Shown here piece after piece: positions 6,562 through 6,791 of a stretch of 6,791 nucleotides of DNA (the first letter of the stretch is position 1; every line of letters starts with the position of its first letter). Both the position numbers and the translations under genes were made by a program. This stretch comes from Peptococcaceae bacterium (GTDB lineage: Bacteria; Bacillota; Desulfitobacteriia; Desulfitobacteriales; Desulfitobacteriaceae), in the NCBI GenBank assembly GCA_031289815.1, contig JAITOS010000005.1:1-6791 (forward strand). The letters run 5' to 3'. A model generated the notes under the pieces. That model saw only the letters and a list, made by a program, of their open reading frames with translations, was not told where the DNA came from and ran no database searches.

Positions 6562-6581
6562 GCTGGGGGCTTTTCACTAAA

Positions 6582-6610
6582 AAAGCGGACGCGTTTGTTG
6601 CGTCCGCTTT
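6582..6610. terminator. Strong GC-rich hairpin, best read as a leftward terminator
   Basis: GCGGACGC (6585-6592) pairs perfectly with GCGTCCGC (6600-6607), flanked by three A-T pairs, around the loop GTTTGTT. Rightward it is followed by TTT then CGCT. Leftward it is followed by six T residues, a classic intrinsic terminator. It could act in both directions as a backup for the tRNA unit, but its better side faces a transcript arriving from the right. Confidence 0.7.
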
Positions 6611-6625
6611 CGCTATGCACCGGGG

Positions 6626-6791
6626 CTATACTCCCGCGCCTGTGATATGGAAGGCTTTTTCCCACCGAACCTCGTAACCGTCAAACCGGCAGTCACCTAC
6701 AAAAGAACAACAAAAGAAGATAGAATACCTCCGAAAGGACATGAAAACCCACAACGAGGGAATTAAAGTCGGATCGGAGAGAAAAGGATGG
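6626..6791 (-). other. Possible C-terminal end of a leftward gene, cut by the window edge
   Basis: The minus-strand frame ending at the stop complementary to 6626-6628 is open for about 54 codons to the window edge. Its last residues are GYEVRWEKAFHITGAGV. The strong hairpin with a leftward U-tract begins about 15 bases after this stop, as expected for a real gene end. Against it, the middle part is rich in Phe and Cys (IFFCCSF), which is what antisense of A/G-rich DNA looks like, and the opposite strand is also open here. I do not recognise the protein. Confidence 0.2.
6776..6791 (+). promoter_or_regulatory. Ribosome-binding site and start codon of a possible next gene
   Basis: GGAG (6776-6779) lies 8 bases before ATG 6788-6790, and the A/G-rich stretch before it is typical of a ribosome-binding region. 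In several Bacillota dnaX lies downstream of tadA, so dnaX is a possible neighbour, but only one codon is visible and nothing can be identified. A second ATG at 6741 is open to the edge (MKTHNEGIKVG) but has poor spacing to its purine run. Confidence 0.35.

Noticed and set aside
6304..6645. Rightward frame of 113 codons after tadA
   Set aside because: It overlaps the tadA end in another frame and runs straight through tRNA-Ser(CGA) and two terminator hairpins; it has no ribosome-binding site or family resemblance.
6508..6787. Small SRP RNA gene expected near tadA in Bacillota
   Set aside because: The conserved SRP core (GGTCAGG followed by GGAAGGAAGCAGCC-like sequence) is absent from both strands of this stretch.

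Overview
The window looks like part of a chromosome from an anaerobic member of the Bacillota, probably Clostridia or a Peptococcaceae-like lineage. This is an inference from several things: a tyrosine phenol-lyase/tryptophanase-family enzyme, a DUF1015 protein beside an LL-diaminopimelate aminotransferase (DapL), strong purine-rich Shine-Dalgarno sites, sigma-A-like promoters, tRNAs with an encoded CCA, and the Bacillota-style pairing of tadA with tRNA-Ser. All confident genes are on the + strand. Coding DNA is moderately GC-rich; two intergenic stretches (about 4392-4512 and 5640-5785) are clearly AT-rich.

Positions 1-312 hold no confident gene. They contain a likely terminator of an upstream gene (15-40), a good promoter (45-74) and a leader of about 230 nt with hairpins and a possible 40-codon leader ORF. 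The leader feeds a 482-residue PLP lyase (313-1761) that keeps the substrate-recognition arginines of tyrosine phenol-lyase but has changed residues around the PLP and the K+ site. A DUF1015 protein (1858-3105) and DapL (3131-4357) follow on the same strand with no clear terminator between them, so the three may form one amino-acid-metabolism operon. A 13-bp hairpin lies just after dapL.

After an AT-rich spacer comes a CYTH-domain triphosphate-tunnel protein (4540-5595) with a C-terminal helical part that may be a histidine-less CHAD relic. A near-consensus promoter (5729-5757) then drives tRNA-Ser(GGA), tadA and probably tRNA-Ser(CGA). These form a translation cluster: two serine tRNAs around the adenosine deaminase that makes inosine-34 in tRNA-Arg(ACG). 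A U-rich terminator candidate follows at 6508-6561.

The last 180 bases are ambiguous. A strong hairpin (6582-6610) has its U-tract on the minus strand, a leftward reading frame is open to the window edge, and a rightward ribosome-binding site plus ATG sits on the last bases. I see no mobile element, CRISPR array or recognisable riboswitch class. The least explained parts are the lyase with its leader, the C-terminal half of the CYTH protein, and the right edge.
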